DNA from: an uncultured Lachnospiraceae bacterium
Lineage (GTDB): Bacteria; Bacillota; Clostridia; Lachnospirales; Lachnospiraceae
Assembly (NCBI GenBank): GCA_951800685.1
Contig: CATOJY010000003.1
Location: 1 to 64,000, forward strand
DNA length: 64,000 nt
Reading direction: 5' to 3'
Made by a program: the position numbers and the translations under genes. The notes under the pieces were generated by a model. The model worked only from the letters and a program-made list of their open reading frames with translations. It was not told the DNA's origin and ran no database searches. The first letter of the stretch is position 1; each line of letters opens with the position of its first letter. Positions 54,602-62,516 of the stretch are shown here, piece after piece.

Positions 54602-56302
54602 TCAGATATCGAAATCGTCATCCTCTCTGACTTCCACATCATACTTCATGTCCTCATCTTCCACACTGTGCTGGTAATCCATCTGGCGAGGCACATGTTT
54701 CTTAGGCAGTGGAAGCGGATTTTCTAAAAAACGCGGCTTTGAGAAAACGACCGTCTCCTCATCTTGTGAACTCACTTCTGCACTCTCGGTTTCCGTCCCC
54801 TGCACATCCCCTTCCACATTCTCAGTGTCTGTTGTCCCTGTATTCTCTTCCAGCCTCTTATCTTCTATTCTTTGTACATTCTCTTCTTCTGGAGATTGCT
54901 CTTCCTTCTTCTGCAAAATTTCTTCTGCGGTTTGGTTGATCTGCTCTACCATCGTTTTCACCAGCTTGGCCTTACCACCAAAAATACAATTCTGCAGACC
55001 GAGGCCAGCAAGAACACCCCAAAAATACATGGATAGCAGTCCAAATGGCTGTACGCCAAATACCGCCAGAGGTGTAGGCGCTGTCACAATGCAAAACAGT
55101 ATCCACAGCATATAATTCTGTTCCCTGCCGCTGCGAAAAAACTCAAACACAAGAAACGTCGCCATAACTGTCAGTGCACCAAACAAAAGCATATCCAAAG
55201 AATACGGATAAAAAGGCTGGAAACCAAACGTATGGTTGTTCCCAATCTGCAGATTTACCCAGTTACCAATTTCCTCTGGGAAAGTTGTCCCTCTGACCAG
55301 AGAAAAAATGCGCAGTGTCCCACACAAACCTGCCACACAGGACAATAAAACCAGTAGGATCACCGAGACGCTAATCCCTGGTGAATTACTGACTTCTGTA
55401 CCAGCCAAACGTTTTTTCTTTCCAACTGCTACCGCTGTCATGACTAGCAGGAGCGTAAATGCTGTCAGATCCAGATAAGCCAGCATACCGATCAACCCAC
55501 CTGCAGCTAAAGCGCCCGCGTACGAAAGAACTTTCGTAAGCCGGTTACCACAATATGCTTTTACATAACTGGCTGCCACCAGCATAATGAGCAGGTACAA
55601 ATCAAAAAAGAAGCATTCCGGCCCAAGAACCTTAAGCATTTCCAGATAAGCCGGAGAACAAGATAAATAAAGCAGTATCATTCCCGCTGGAAGCCTTCCA
55701 GCAAGTTTTCTGGTCACACCATATGCAAGAACCAGTCCTGCCACCTGCAAAAATACCTGGAATATGACAGCTGAAGCCACTTTATTACCCAAAAAGGACA
55801 ATAGAAAAGACAGACAGCCTACATAACAATAAGCTCCTCCATAAGAGATTGGTTCTACTAAGCCGCCTGCTGTTACAACTGCCCTTTCAAAATACTCTAT
55901 TCCATTAACATAATTCTGCGCACTGTTCTCCGCTGTTTTCTGAAGCTGGATATAGTTCAGCGCACACATAACTCTTAAGAATACGCCCAGTGTAAAGAAA
56001 GCCCATACTATGACACATTCCAGAATCTTTCTGGCCCTCTCTCCACCAATATGCTGCTTCTTTCTGATCTTGGCCGCTGTTCCTCTTATAATCCAATACA
56101 CCGCTACAGTAGCCGGAAGCATCAGGAACCCGAACCACTGCACAGCAAGATTTTCTACCGGTACCAAAAGACTGCTGCTCCAAAAGCTGTCTGAGAGATA
56201 ACTGATACAGACATAATTTCCCGCAAAGACAAGAAATATGATACACAGCATCGTATAGATCACCCAGAGCACGTAGCTAAACCATGTTTTACGATAAGTC
56301 AT
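54602..56302 (-). CDS. Polytopic membrane protein, GT39-like, with acidic C-terminal tail
   Basis: A 566-residue protein with about ten to eleven transmembrane helices in residues 1-450. The layout and the external loop YFERAVVTAGGLVEPISYGGAYCYVG are like membrane glycosyltransferases of the GT39/PMT type, but no certain catalytic Asp/Glu pair is seen. The last ~110 residues are acidic and disordered. They end with FLENPLPLPKKHVPRQMDY and a terminal EDDDFDI, a tail I recall from related Lachnospiraceae membrane proteins. It starts 16 nt after metY. The function is unknown. Confidence 0.65.
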   Translation of the reverse strand: MTYRKTWFSYVLWVIYTMLCIIFLVFAGNYVCISYLSDSFWSSSLLVPVENLAVQWFGFLMLPATVAVYWIIRGTAAKIRKKQHIGGERARKILECVIVWAFFTLGVFLRVMCALNYIQLQKTAENSAQNYVNGIEYFERAVVTAGGLVEPISYGGAYCYVGCLSFLLSFLGNKVASAVIFQVFLQVAGLVLAYGVTRKLAGRLPAGMILLYLSCSPAYLEMLKVLGPECFFFDLYLLIMLVAASYVKAYCGNRLTKVLSYAGALAAGGLIGMLAYLDLTAFTLLLVMTAVAVGKKKRLAGTEVSNSPGISVSVILLVLLSCVAGLCGTLRIFSLVRGTTFPEEIGNWVNLQIGNNHTFGFQPFYPYSLDMLLFGALTVMATFLVFEFFRSGREQNYMLWILFCIVTAPTPLAVFGVQPFGLLSMYFWGVLAGLGLQNCIFGGKAKLVKTMVEQINQTAEEILQKKEEQSPEEENVQRIEDKRLEENTGTTDTENVEGDVQGTETESAEVSSQDEETVVFSKPRFLENPLPLPKKHVPRQMDYQHSVEDEDMKYDVEVREDDDFDI

Positions 56303-56318
56303 AATCTATGTACCCTTC

Positions 56319-57605
56319 TCATGAAACTTTTGAAACTGCCTGCTCCAAATCCGCAATAATGTCCTCTACATGCTCAAGTCCCACTGACAAACGGATTAGA
56401 TCTGGTGCAACCCCAGCTTCTCTTAACTGTTCATCGTTCATCTGTCTATGGGTATGGCTTGCCGGGTGCAGCACACTGGTTCTTGCATCTGCCACATGAG
56501 TAACAATTGCTGCCAGCTTAAGATGATCCATCATCTGTGCCGCAGCGTTGCGCCCTCCTTTCAATCCAAAGGAAATAACACCACAGGTTCCATTCGGCAT
56601 ATACTTTTGCGCGAGTTCATAATACCGGTTATCTTTCAGACCTGGATAATTTACCCAGGCTACCTTATCATTTTCTTGAAGCCATTCTGCCACTTTAAGT
56701 GCATTGTAGCAATGCCTCTCCATACGCAATGGCAGTGTTTCCAAGCCAACATTTAATAGGAATGCGTTCTGTGGCGATTGTATGGAACCCAAATCCCGCA
56801 TCAGCTGGCTTGTGGCCTTAGTAATGTATGCCGCCTTACCGAATTTCTCTGTGTAAGTGATACCATGGTAGGATTCGTCCGGGGTACATAATCCTGGAAA
56901 TTTCTCTGGATAAGCTGTCCAATCAAAATTGCCGGAATCTATAATACAGCCGCCTACCGCCATAGCATGGCCATCCATATATTTTGTTGTGGAGTGGATC
57001 ACAATATCTGCTCCCCATACAAAAGGATTACAGTTGATTGGCGTCGCAAAAGTGTTGTCAACAATCAAAGGCACCTGATGTTCATGGGCGAGACTGGCAA
57101 ATTTCCCAATATCCAGAACAACCAGCGCCGGATTAGCAATCGTCTCCGCGAAAACGCATTTGGTGTTCGGTCTAAAAGCCCTCGCAATGTCCTCTGCGGA
57201 TGCGTCAGGATCTACTACTGTACAACTGATGCCCATTTTCTTCATCGTACATGTAATCAGATTAAATGTGCCGCCATAAACAGTAGAAGACAATACCACG
57301 TGGTCCCCTGCTTCACAGATATTAAACACCGCGTAATGACAGGCTGCCTGGCCCGATGCGGTCAGCATTGCCGCCACACCACCCTCCAATTCACAGATCT
57401 TCGCTGCAACATGATCGTTGGTAGGATTCTGCAGCCTGCTGTAAAAGTAACCGCTTTCCTCCAGATCAAACAGCCGTCCCATCTGCTCCGAAGACTCATA
57501 TTTAAAAGTTGTACTCTGATAGATCGGCAGCACGCGTGGTTCCCCATTCTTCGGCTGCCACCCCGACTGGACACATATCGTTTCTTTCTTATACTGTCTG
57601 CTCAT
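56319..57605 (-). CDS. O-acetylhomoserine sulfhydrylase/aminocarboxypropyltransferase
   Basis: A PLP enzyme of the Cys/Met metabolism family that makes homocysteine from O-acetylhomoserine and sulfide. The 428 residues have SGQAACHYAVFNICEAGDHVVLSSTVYGGTFNL (PLP phosphate site), VDNTFATPINCNPFVWGADIVIHSTTKYMDGH with the Schiff-base Lys, and the closing ARTSVLHPASHTHRQM and IRLSVGLEHVEDIIADLEQA. This matches MetY better than MetB. No SAM riboswitch was seen; only 55 nt separate it from the upstream gene. Confidence 0.94.
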   Translation of the reverse strand: MSRQYKKETICVQSGWQPKNGEPRVLPIYQSTTFKYESSEQMGRLFDLEESGYFYSRLQNPTNDHVAAKICELEGGVAAMLTASGQAACHYAVFNICEAGDHVVLSSTVYGGTFNLITCTMKKMGISCTVVDPDASAEDIARAFRPNTKCVFAETIANPALVVLDIGKFASLAHEHQVPLIVDNTFATPINCNPFVWGADIVIHSTTKYMDGHAMAVGGCIIDSGNFDWTAYPEKFPGLCTPDESYHGITYTEKFGKAAYITKATSQLMRDLGSIQSPQNAFLLNVGLETLPLRMERHCYNALKVAEWLQENDKVAWVNYPGLKDNRYYELAQKYMPNGTCGVISFGLKGGRNAAAQMMDHLKLAAIVTHVADARTSVLHPASHTHRQMNDEQLREAGVAPDLIRLSVGLEHVEDIIADLEQAVSKVS

Positions 57606-57660
57606 CAGTCTATGCCCCTTTCACGTTTTCTCATAGGTCATCTTCATGCGGCTGTTATAA

Positions 57661-58470
57661 TCATGCACTAACCTGCCGTTTCCTCTCCCGCATATCCGTC
57701 ACCATATATTCCTGCCTTAATTCGGTCATCATAGCCTTGTATAACTGGCTGCACTGATCGTTCTGTCCAAGCTCGATAAGGTCAACACATTTCTTAATAT
57801 ATGTATTCCACAAATACAGATATTTTGTCTCTGGCTCCGTCTCTCTAGCAATTCTCTTTACAATCGTAGGCGCAATATCATAATACTCCTGGATTAGCTT
57901 CTTTCCCTCTTCACTTTTCGAAAAATAAACATCACGAAACTGTTTCATCAAGGTGATCTCTTTACAGTCCTGGGATTTCTGCAGCCCCCGGCATACCGCT
58001 GTCGTGACAAAACAAAGCTTCTGTTTGAATCCTGCCTGAATCGATTCGTGATCAGACGCCTGTATGCGCGCTCCAAAAGCAGTCTGCCATCTGCTGCATA
58101 TAGCATCTAACAGCTCCTTTATTTCCTCTTCTCTCCTGCCACACCGTCTCTGCCATGCCAAAAGTGCTGGCAGAACATAAGATACCATATACAGATTCAG
58201 GTTATACTGCATTGTCTCTCTTTGGCCTCGGCCCTTAACAGCCCCCACTCGATCTTGTGCTACTTGAACCAGGGTATCTGCAATTTGTTCCACTACCTGC
58301 CCATGCTCCTGTAACAGCATGGAATCTGCCGTAGCTTCCCCGATCCTGTCCCACAATGCCATATTACTTTCCAAATAATCGCGAAAAGACGCCGCATAGG
58401 TCTCCTTCTTAAATTCAGCAATCCTTGCTTCTGCCTGATCAAATAATCCTGAAATCTGTCCCGGTTCCAT
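57661..58470 (-). CDS. CFI-box-like helical protein of unknown function
   Basis: A 269-residue, mostly helical, cytoplasmic protein. Residues 152-205 carry a CFI-box-like pattern: LCFVTTAVCRGLQKSQDC, then LMKQFRDVYFSKSEEGKKLIQEYYDIAP. In other proteins this pattern (CFIATA, FRD, YY..SP) forms a C-terminal box of unknown role. Here about 60 more residues follow. The N-terminal 130 residues match nothing I know. It lies between yebC and metY, 28 nt after the former. Confidence 0.7.
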   Translation of the reverse strand: MEPGQISGLFDQAEARIAEFKKETYAASFRDYLESNMALWDRIGEATADSMLLQEHGQVVEQIADTLVQVAQDRVGAVKGRGQRETMQYNLNLYMVSYVLPALLAWQRRCGRREEEIKELLDAICSRWQTAFGARIQASDHESIQAGFKQKLCFVTTAVCRGLQKSQDCKEITLMKQFRDVYFSKSEEGKKLIQEYYDIAPTIVKRIARETEPETKYLYLWNTYIKKCVDLIELGQNDQCSQLYKAMMTELRQEYMVTDMRERKRQVSA

Positions 58471-58498
58471 CTTAAACCTCCATTACTCGGCTATAAAC

Positions 58499-59230
58499 TC
58501 ATCCCTCGTCCCAGTTATGGTACACTGCCTGAACATCATCATCATCTTCCAGCATATCCAAGGTCTTCTGCAAATTCTTGACAGCAGTTTCATCTGTCAG
58601 GGAAACCCAATTCTGAGGAATCATTGTAACTTCTGAAGAAACCGGTATAATGCCAGCTTCCTTAAGAGCAGCATCAACTTCCCCCCATTGATCGGGGTCT
58701 GTATACACTTCATAGCTATCTTCTTCTTCTGAAAAATCTTCCGCTCCCGCATCCAGTGCCATCATCATTAAGTCATCTGCATCCATATCATACTCTTCTT
58801 TATCAATGATGATTAACCCTTTCTTGTCAAACATAAAGGAAACACAACCTGGAGTTCCCACATTTCCCTGTCCTTTTGTGAAAGCGCTTCTCACATTGGC
58901 GGCAGTCCTGTTAGCATTATCGGTCAGAGCATCCACAATAATGGCAATACCATTAGGCCCATACCCCTCATAGGTGACATATTTATAATTGACATTGCCG
59001 CCTTCGCCGGCCGCCTTTTTGATTCCCCTGTCAATTGTGTCATTCGGCATATTATTGGCCTTCGCTTTTGCGATCACCTGCGCCAACTTGAAATTATTGG
59101 CCGGATCCGGGCCGCCTTCCTTTACCGCTACCGCAATCTCCCGGCCTATAATCGTAAAGATTTTTCCTTTAGCCGCATCGTTTTTCTCTTTCTTATGTTT
59201 GATATTTGCAAATTTTGAATGTCCTGACAT
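58499..59230 (-). CDS. YebC/PmpR-family protein
   Basis: A 243-residue, three-domain protein. [26 protein letters not shown] is the N-terminal family signature, followed by [18 protein letters not shown] and [24 protein letters not shown]. Members were named as DNA-binding regulators; more recent work ties YebC proteins to translation of proline-rich stretches. The length is standard. Confidence 0.95.
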   Translation of the reverse strand: MSGHSKFANIKHKKEKNDAAKGKIFTIIGREIAVAVKEGGPDPANNFKLAQVIAKAKANNMPNDTIDRGIKKAAGEGGNVNYKYVTYEGYGPNGIAIIVDALTDNANRTAANVRSAFTKGQGNVGTPGCVSFMFDKKGLIIIDKEEYDMDADDLMMMALDAGAEDFSEEEDSYEVYTDPDQWGEVDAALKEAGIIPVSSEVTMIPQNWVSLTDETAVKNLQKTLDMLEDDDDVQAVYHNWDEG

Positions 59231-59332
59231 CGTATGCTCTCCTTTGCTTTCTCTGTTTTCTCCCTATTTGGATCGTAGATTCACAGATAAGAATCCACCA
59301 AATAATTATCATATCATTTGCTGTGGAAGGAT

Positions 59333-60724
59333 TCAACCTCCCCCTTCTTCTTTGTCCTGCTCTTGCCCTGTACGCGGTACAGCAAGCACACTCTGGATCA
59401 TGCGGTCTTTTACTTCCAGAATCCGGAATGTATACCCTTCATATTCAAACTCAAAATCCTCGCCTTCTTCCGGTATGCGCTCCAATCTGGAAATCACAAA
59501 TCCATTAACCGTGTCAAAAGGTTCCTCTTCAAAACTGATTTGCAGTTGTTCCTCCAGTTCTTCCAACGGCATCTTACCTTGGATCACATACCCATCCGTA
59601 TCATTCTTAGCGATGTAGCTGGCCTCCTCATCATACTCATCTTCTATGTTGCCGACGATTTCTTCCAGGATATCTTCCAATGCAACTAAGCCTGCTGTCT
59701 GTCCGTATTCATCTACAACAATAACCATCTGGATTTTCTCTGCCCGCATCACCCGAAACAAATCGTCTATTTTTCTCTTTTCTGTAATAAATCTGGGTTC
59801 TCGAAGCAGCCCTTTGATCTTCCCAAGTGGACGGTTCTTCATCCTATTGTTCATCTGCATACGCATCACATCTTTAAGATGCAGAATGCCAATGATGTGA
59901 TCGATTGTCCCATCATACACAGGAAATCTGCTGTTATGGGCATCTACTATAAAAGCCGCCGCTTCCTGCAGCGTCATGGTAGACTCTATACCTACCATAT
60001 TATTGCGGTTGATCATGATATCTTTCGCTTCCTTATCTCCAAACTCAAAGATATTGCTGATCATTTCCGCCTCATTGGCTTCCAGGATCCCCTGCTCATG
60101 CCCTACACTGACCATAGAGAGTATCTTCTCTTCTGTCACATCAGCCTGCCTGCCTGCACCCTTGATCCCAAAAAGCCGCAGGATTGTTCCTGCAGTTGCA
60201 GAGATCAAAGCAGTGAGTGGAGATGTAAGACGTACATAGAAATAGATTGGTGTGACAAAGACCCTAAACCATTTCTCCGGATTACGCGATGTGACTTTCT
60301 TAGGAATCGAAATACCAAACGTCACAATTATGTACAACAGCACAAAAGTAACCAAAACAGCTGTCCCAATGGCAAACAATTTGATATGCCATCCATAAAG
60401 ATGGTCGATGTTTCCAGTGGCCATCCGATAGACCATGTAGCCAAAATAACTGTTCAACCGATACAAGTACAATGCACCGAACAAAATATTGACTGTTACA
60501 ATCCCCAGCTGGACAGCGCTGGTATATTGCGGCAGATGACACAACAGATAGGCGATTCTCGCCTGCTTCTTATCCATCCTGCCCGATTCATCTTTCTCTT
60601 CTTCGCTCCGTTTTTCTTCCTTTCTGTATTGGAATGCAGAATCAAAGCTGTAAAATAACATCTCCAACAACAACAAAACAATAAACCACACTATACTGCT
60701 ACTACTCGCGACACCATCGTCCAT
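59333..60724 (-). CDS. CNNM/CorC-type hemolysin-family membrane protein with CBS pair
   Basis: A 463-residue protein with a DUF21/CNNM membrane domain (about 1-180, four helices), a CBS pair (about 215-345: DIMINRNNMVGIE, RFPVYDGTIDHIIGILHLKDVM, VVDEYGQTAGLVALEDILEEIVG) and a C-terminal CorC_HlyC domain (about 365-450: GKMPLEELEEQLQI, FDTVNGFVISRLERIPEEGE). Members are linked to Mg2+ transport. An acidic/basic insert follows the first helix (EEKRSEEEKDES). It lies between mazF and yebC. Confidence 0.92.
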   Translation of the reverse strand: MDDGVASSSSIVWFIVLLLLEMLFYSFDSAFQYRKEEKRSEEEKDESGRMDKKQARIAYLLCHLPQYTSAVQLGIVTVNILFGALYLYRLNSYFGYMVYRMATGNIDHLYGWHIKLFAIGTAVLVTFVLLYIIVTFGISIPKKVTSRNPEKWFRVFVTPIYFYVRLTSPLTALISATAGTILRLFGIKGAGRQADVTEEKILSMVSVGHEQGILEANEAEMISNIFEFGDKEAKDIMINRNNMVGIESTMTLQEAAAFIVDAHNSRFPVYDGTIDHIIGILHLKDVMRMQMNNRMKNRPLGKIKGLLREPRFITEKRKIDDLFRVMRAEKIQMVIVVDEYGQTAGLVALEDILEEIVGNIEDEYDEEASYIAKNDTDGYVIQGKMPLEELEEQLQISFEEEPFDTVNGFVISRLERIPEEGEDFEFEYEGYTFRILEVKDRMIQSVLAVPRTGQEQDKEEGGG

Positions 60725-60831
60725 ACGGTTTCATCCTCTCCCTTGCCATTTTCTACAATTTTTGAACAGTCTGTTATATTAATATAGCAAGGAATAGAAT
60801 CGGTGTCAAATAGATGACAAAGATGCTCTTC

Positions 60832-61179
60832 TTATGTATTTAATTCAAGGCTGACCATCAAGCCCACATTGACGGTTTTCATAATATCCTGGTCAAGATG
60901 GCAGATTCTGTCTTTCAGCCGCTTCTTATCAATCGTCCTAAGCTGTTCCAGCAGGATCACAGAATCTTTAACCATATCATATTTACTTGCGTTTAATTCA
61001 ATATGGGTAGGCAGTTTTGCCTTATTCATCTTTGATGTAATTGCTGCACAGATTACGGTCGGGCTGTGTTTATTGCCGATATCATTCTGTATGATCAGAA
61101 CTGGCCGGATCCCTCCCTGCTCAGAACCAATCACAGGTCTTAAATCTGCGTAGTAAATATCTCCTCTTCTCATCACCAT
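60832..61179 (-). CDS. MazF/PemK-family endoribonuclease toxin
   Basis: A 115-residue mRNA interferase. [31 protein letters not shown] is the family start with the catalytic Arg, followed by [10 protein letters not shown] and [17 protein letters not shown]. The ATG at 61179 has AAGGA 5 nt upstream. In Bacillus the order is alr-ndoAI-ndoA, with an antitoxin of about 93 residues between; here only 146 nt separate alr and the toxin gene, so no such antitoxin fits. Any antitoxin must be elsewhere or very small. Confidence 0.95.
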   Translation of the reverse strand: MVMRRGDIYYADLRPVIGSEQGGIRPVLIIQNDIGNKHSPTVICAAITSKMNKAKLPTHIELNASKYDMVKDSVILLEQLRTIDKKRLKDRICHLDQDIMKTVNVGLMVSLELNT

Positions 61180-61249
61180 ACACTTCCTTACACTCATTTT
61201 CGTATCTGCATAGATACTATGCTCCGCTTGAAGCAGATCCTGCAGTTAC

Positions 61250-61271
61250 CTGACAACCATATTATTGTCAG
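61250..61271. repeat. Inverted repeat between alr and the mazF-type gene
   Basis: CTGACAA (61250-61256) and TTGTCAG (61265-61271) around an 8-nt AT-rich spacer. No T-tract follows directly. It could be an operator for the toxin gene or a hairpin in an alr-mazF transcript. Confidence 0.4.
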
Positions 61272-61325
61272 TTTATCTTAAGGATATACAATATGGGAAG
61301 AATTCTTTCGGAACCGGTCCGCATA

Positions 61326-62516
61326 CTAGCGATAATCGTTGTAATAGTCTTTTGTGGCCACAATCTGGCCGTTTTTGACATAGACGCGGGGAATCCTTTT
61401 TCCCAAATCACAGGCAAGCTCGTAGTTAAATCTTCCCGATAGTTCACCAAGCTCCTCCATCGTGATCTTTTCCCTGCCATCTGTACCAATTAGAGTCACC
61501 TCATCTCCTTCTTCCGCTTCTGGAACGTCCTCCAGGCTGACCATGAACTGATCCATGCAGATTCTGCCGATGACAGGTGCCTTTCTACCACGTATGAGTA
61601 CATACCCCCGGTTGGACAATCCCCTTGGATAGCCATCGCCATAGCCAATGGGTATGGTTGCGATCTTCATTTTTGTCGTCGTCACGTATGTACCACCATA
61701 GCTGACAGCAGTTCCGGCCTCTGCTTCTTTTATGTAGACAATACGGCTCTTGAGGGACAATACTGGCTGCAGCGGCACAATATCCCTGGATACTTCCGCC
61801 GACGGCCAAAGCCCATAGATTGTAATGCCGGCTCTGACTGCATCCAGATTTGCTTCAGGAAATTCTACGATTCCTGCACTGTTAGAGCAGTGTTTCACTG
61901 GAATGTGATAGCTAAATTTCTGCTCTACCCTCGCCATAAAATCCTGCAGAAGCATAAGCTGACGCCTGGAGGCAGACTTATCTGTCTCATCTGCTCTCGC
62001 AAAATGGGTGAACATCCCTTCCAGCTTGAGTCCTTCACTGTGCAGTACTTTCTCAACAAAAGCAAGCCCGCTTTCATCCGGACGAATGCCAATCCTTGTC
62101 ATTCCGGTTTCCACTTTAATATGCACGCAAGCCGTTTTTCCCATCCTGCGTGCGCATGCTGCCAGCTCTTCGATACTGTCCTCCCTAAAGACCGTGGAGC
62201 GTATGTTGTACCGGATCAGATCTTCAAAACAATAGGGAAACGTATATCCAAGGATCAGGATAGGTTTTTGCAGACCTGCATGCCGCAGGATCACAGCCTC
62301 CTCTGCCGTGGCTACTGCATAACCAGACACGTAGGGAAGAGCCTCCAGTTCCCGTCCAATCTGTACTGCGCCATGCCCATAGGCATCTGTCTTGATTACG
62401 CCAATCATCTTTGTTCCCGGTGATAGATTCTGGTGCATCTGCTCCATATTATAATGAATGGCATCCAAATCGATCAAAGCATACCCTCTCTGATAGTTTT
62501 CGTTAATCTTGAGCAT
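61326..62516 (-). CDS. alr: Alanine racemase
   Basis: A PLP enzyme giving D-alanine for peptidoglycan. The 396 residues have the Lys motif MIGVIKTDAYGHGAVQIG (Asp where Asn is common), the barrel with KVETGMTRIGIRPDE, the second catalytic Tyr in GTAVSYGGTYVT, and RICMDQFMVSLEDVPEAEEGDEVTLIG in the C-terminal domain. Its start overlaps the end of the nnr gene by 14 nt. The nnr-alr-mazF order is common in Firmicutes. Confidence 0.97.
   Translation of the reverse strand: MLKINENYQRGYALIDLDAIHYNMEQMHQNLSPGTKMIGVIKTDAYGHGAVQIGRELEALPYVSGYAVATAEEAVILRHAGLQKPILILGYTFPYCFEDLIRYNIRSTVFREDSIEELAACARRMGKTACVHIKVETGMTRIGIRPDESGLAFVEKVLHSEGLKLEGMFTHFARADETDKSASRRQLMLLQDFMARVEQKFSYHIPVKHCSNSAGIVEFPEANLDAVRAGITIYGLWPSAEVSRDIVPLQPVLSLKSRIVYIKEAEAGTAVSYGGTYVTTTKMKIATIPIGYGDGYPRGLSNRGYVLIRGRKAPVIGRICMDQFMVSLEDVPEAEEGDEVTLIGTDGREKITMEELGELSGRFNYELACDLGKRIPRVYVKNGQIVATKDYYNDYR

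Noticed and set aside
56319-57660. A SAM riboswitch or T-box upstream of the metY-type gene
   Set aside because: Only 55 nt separate it from the upstream gene and no such structure can fit.
60832-62516. alr-mazF as a complete toxin-antitoxin module
   Set aside because: No antitoxin frame of suitable size exists between or beside the two genes in the window, so only the toxin is annotated.
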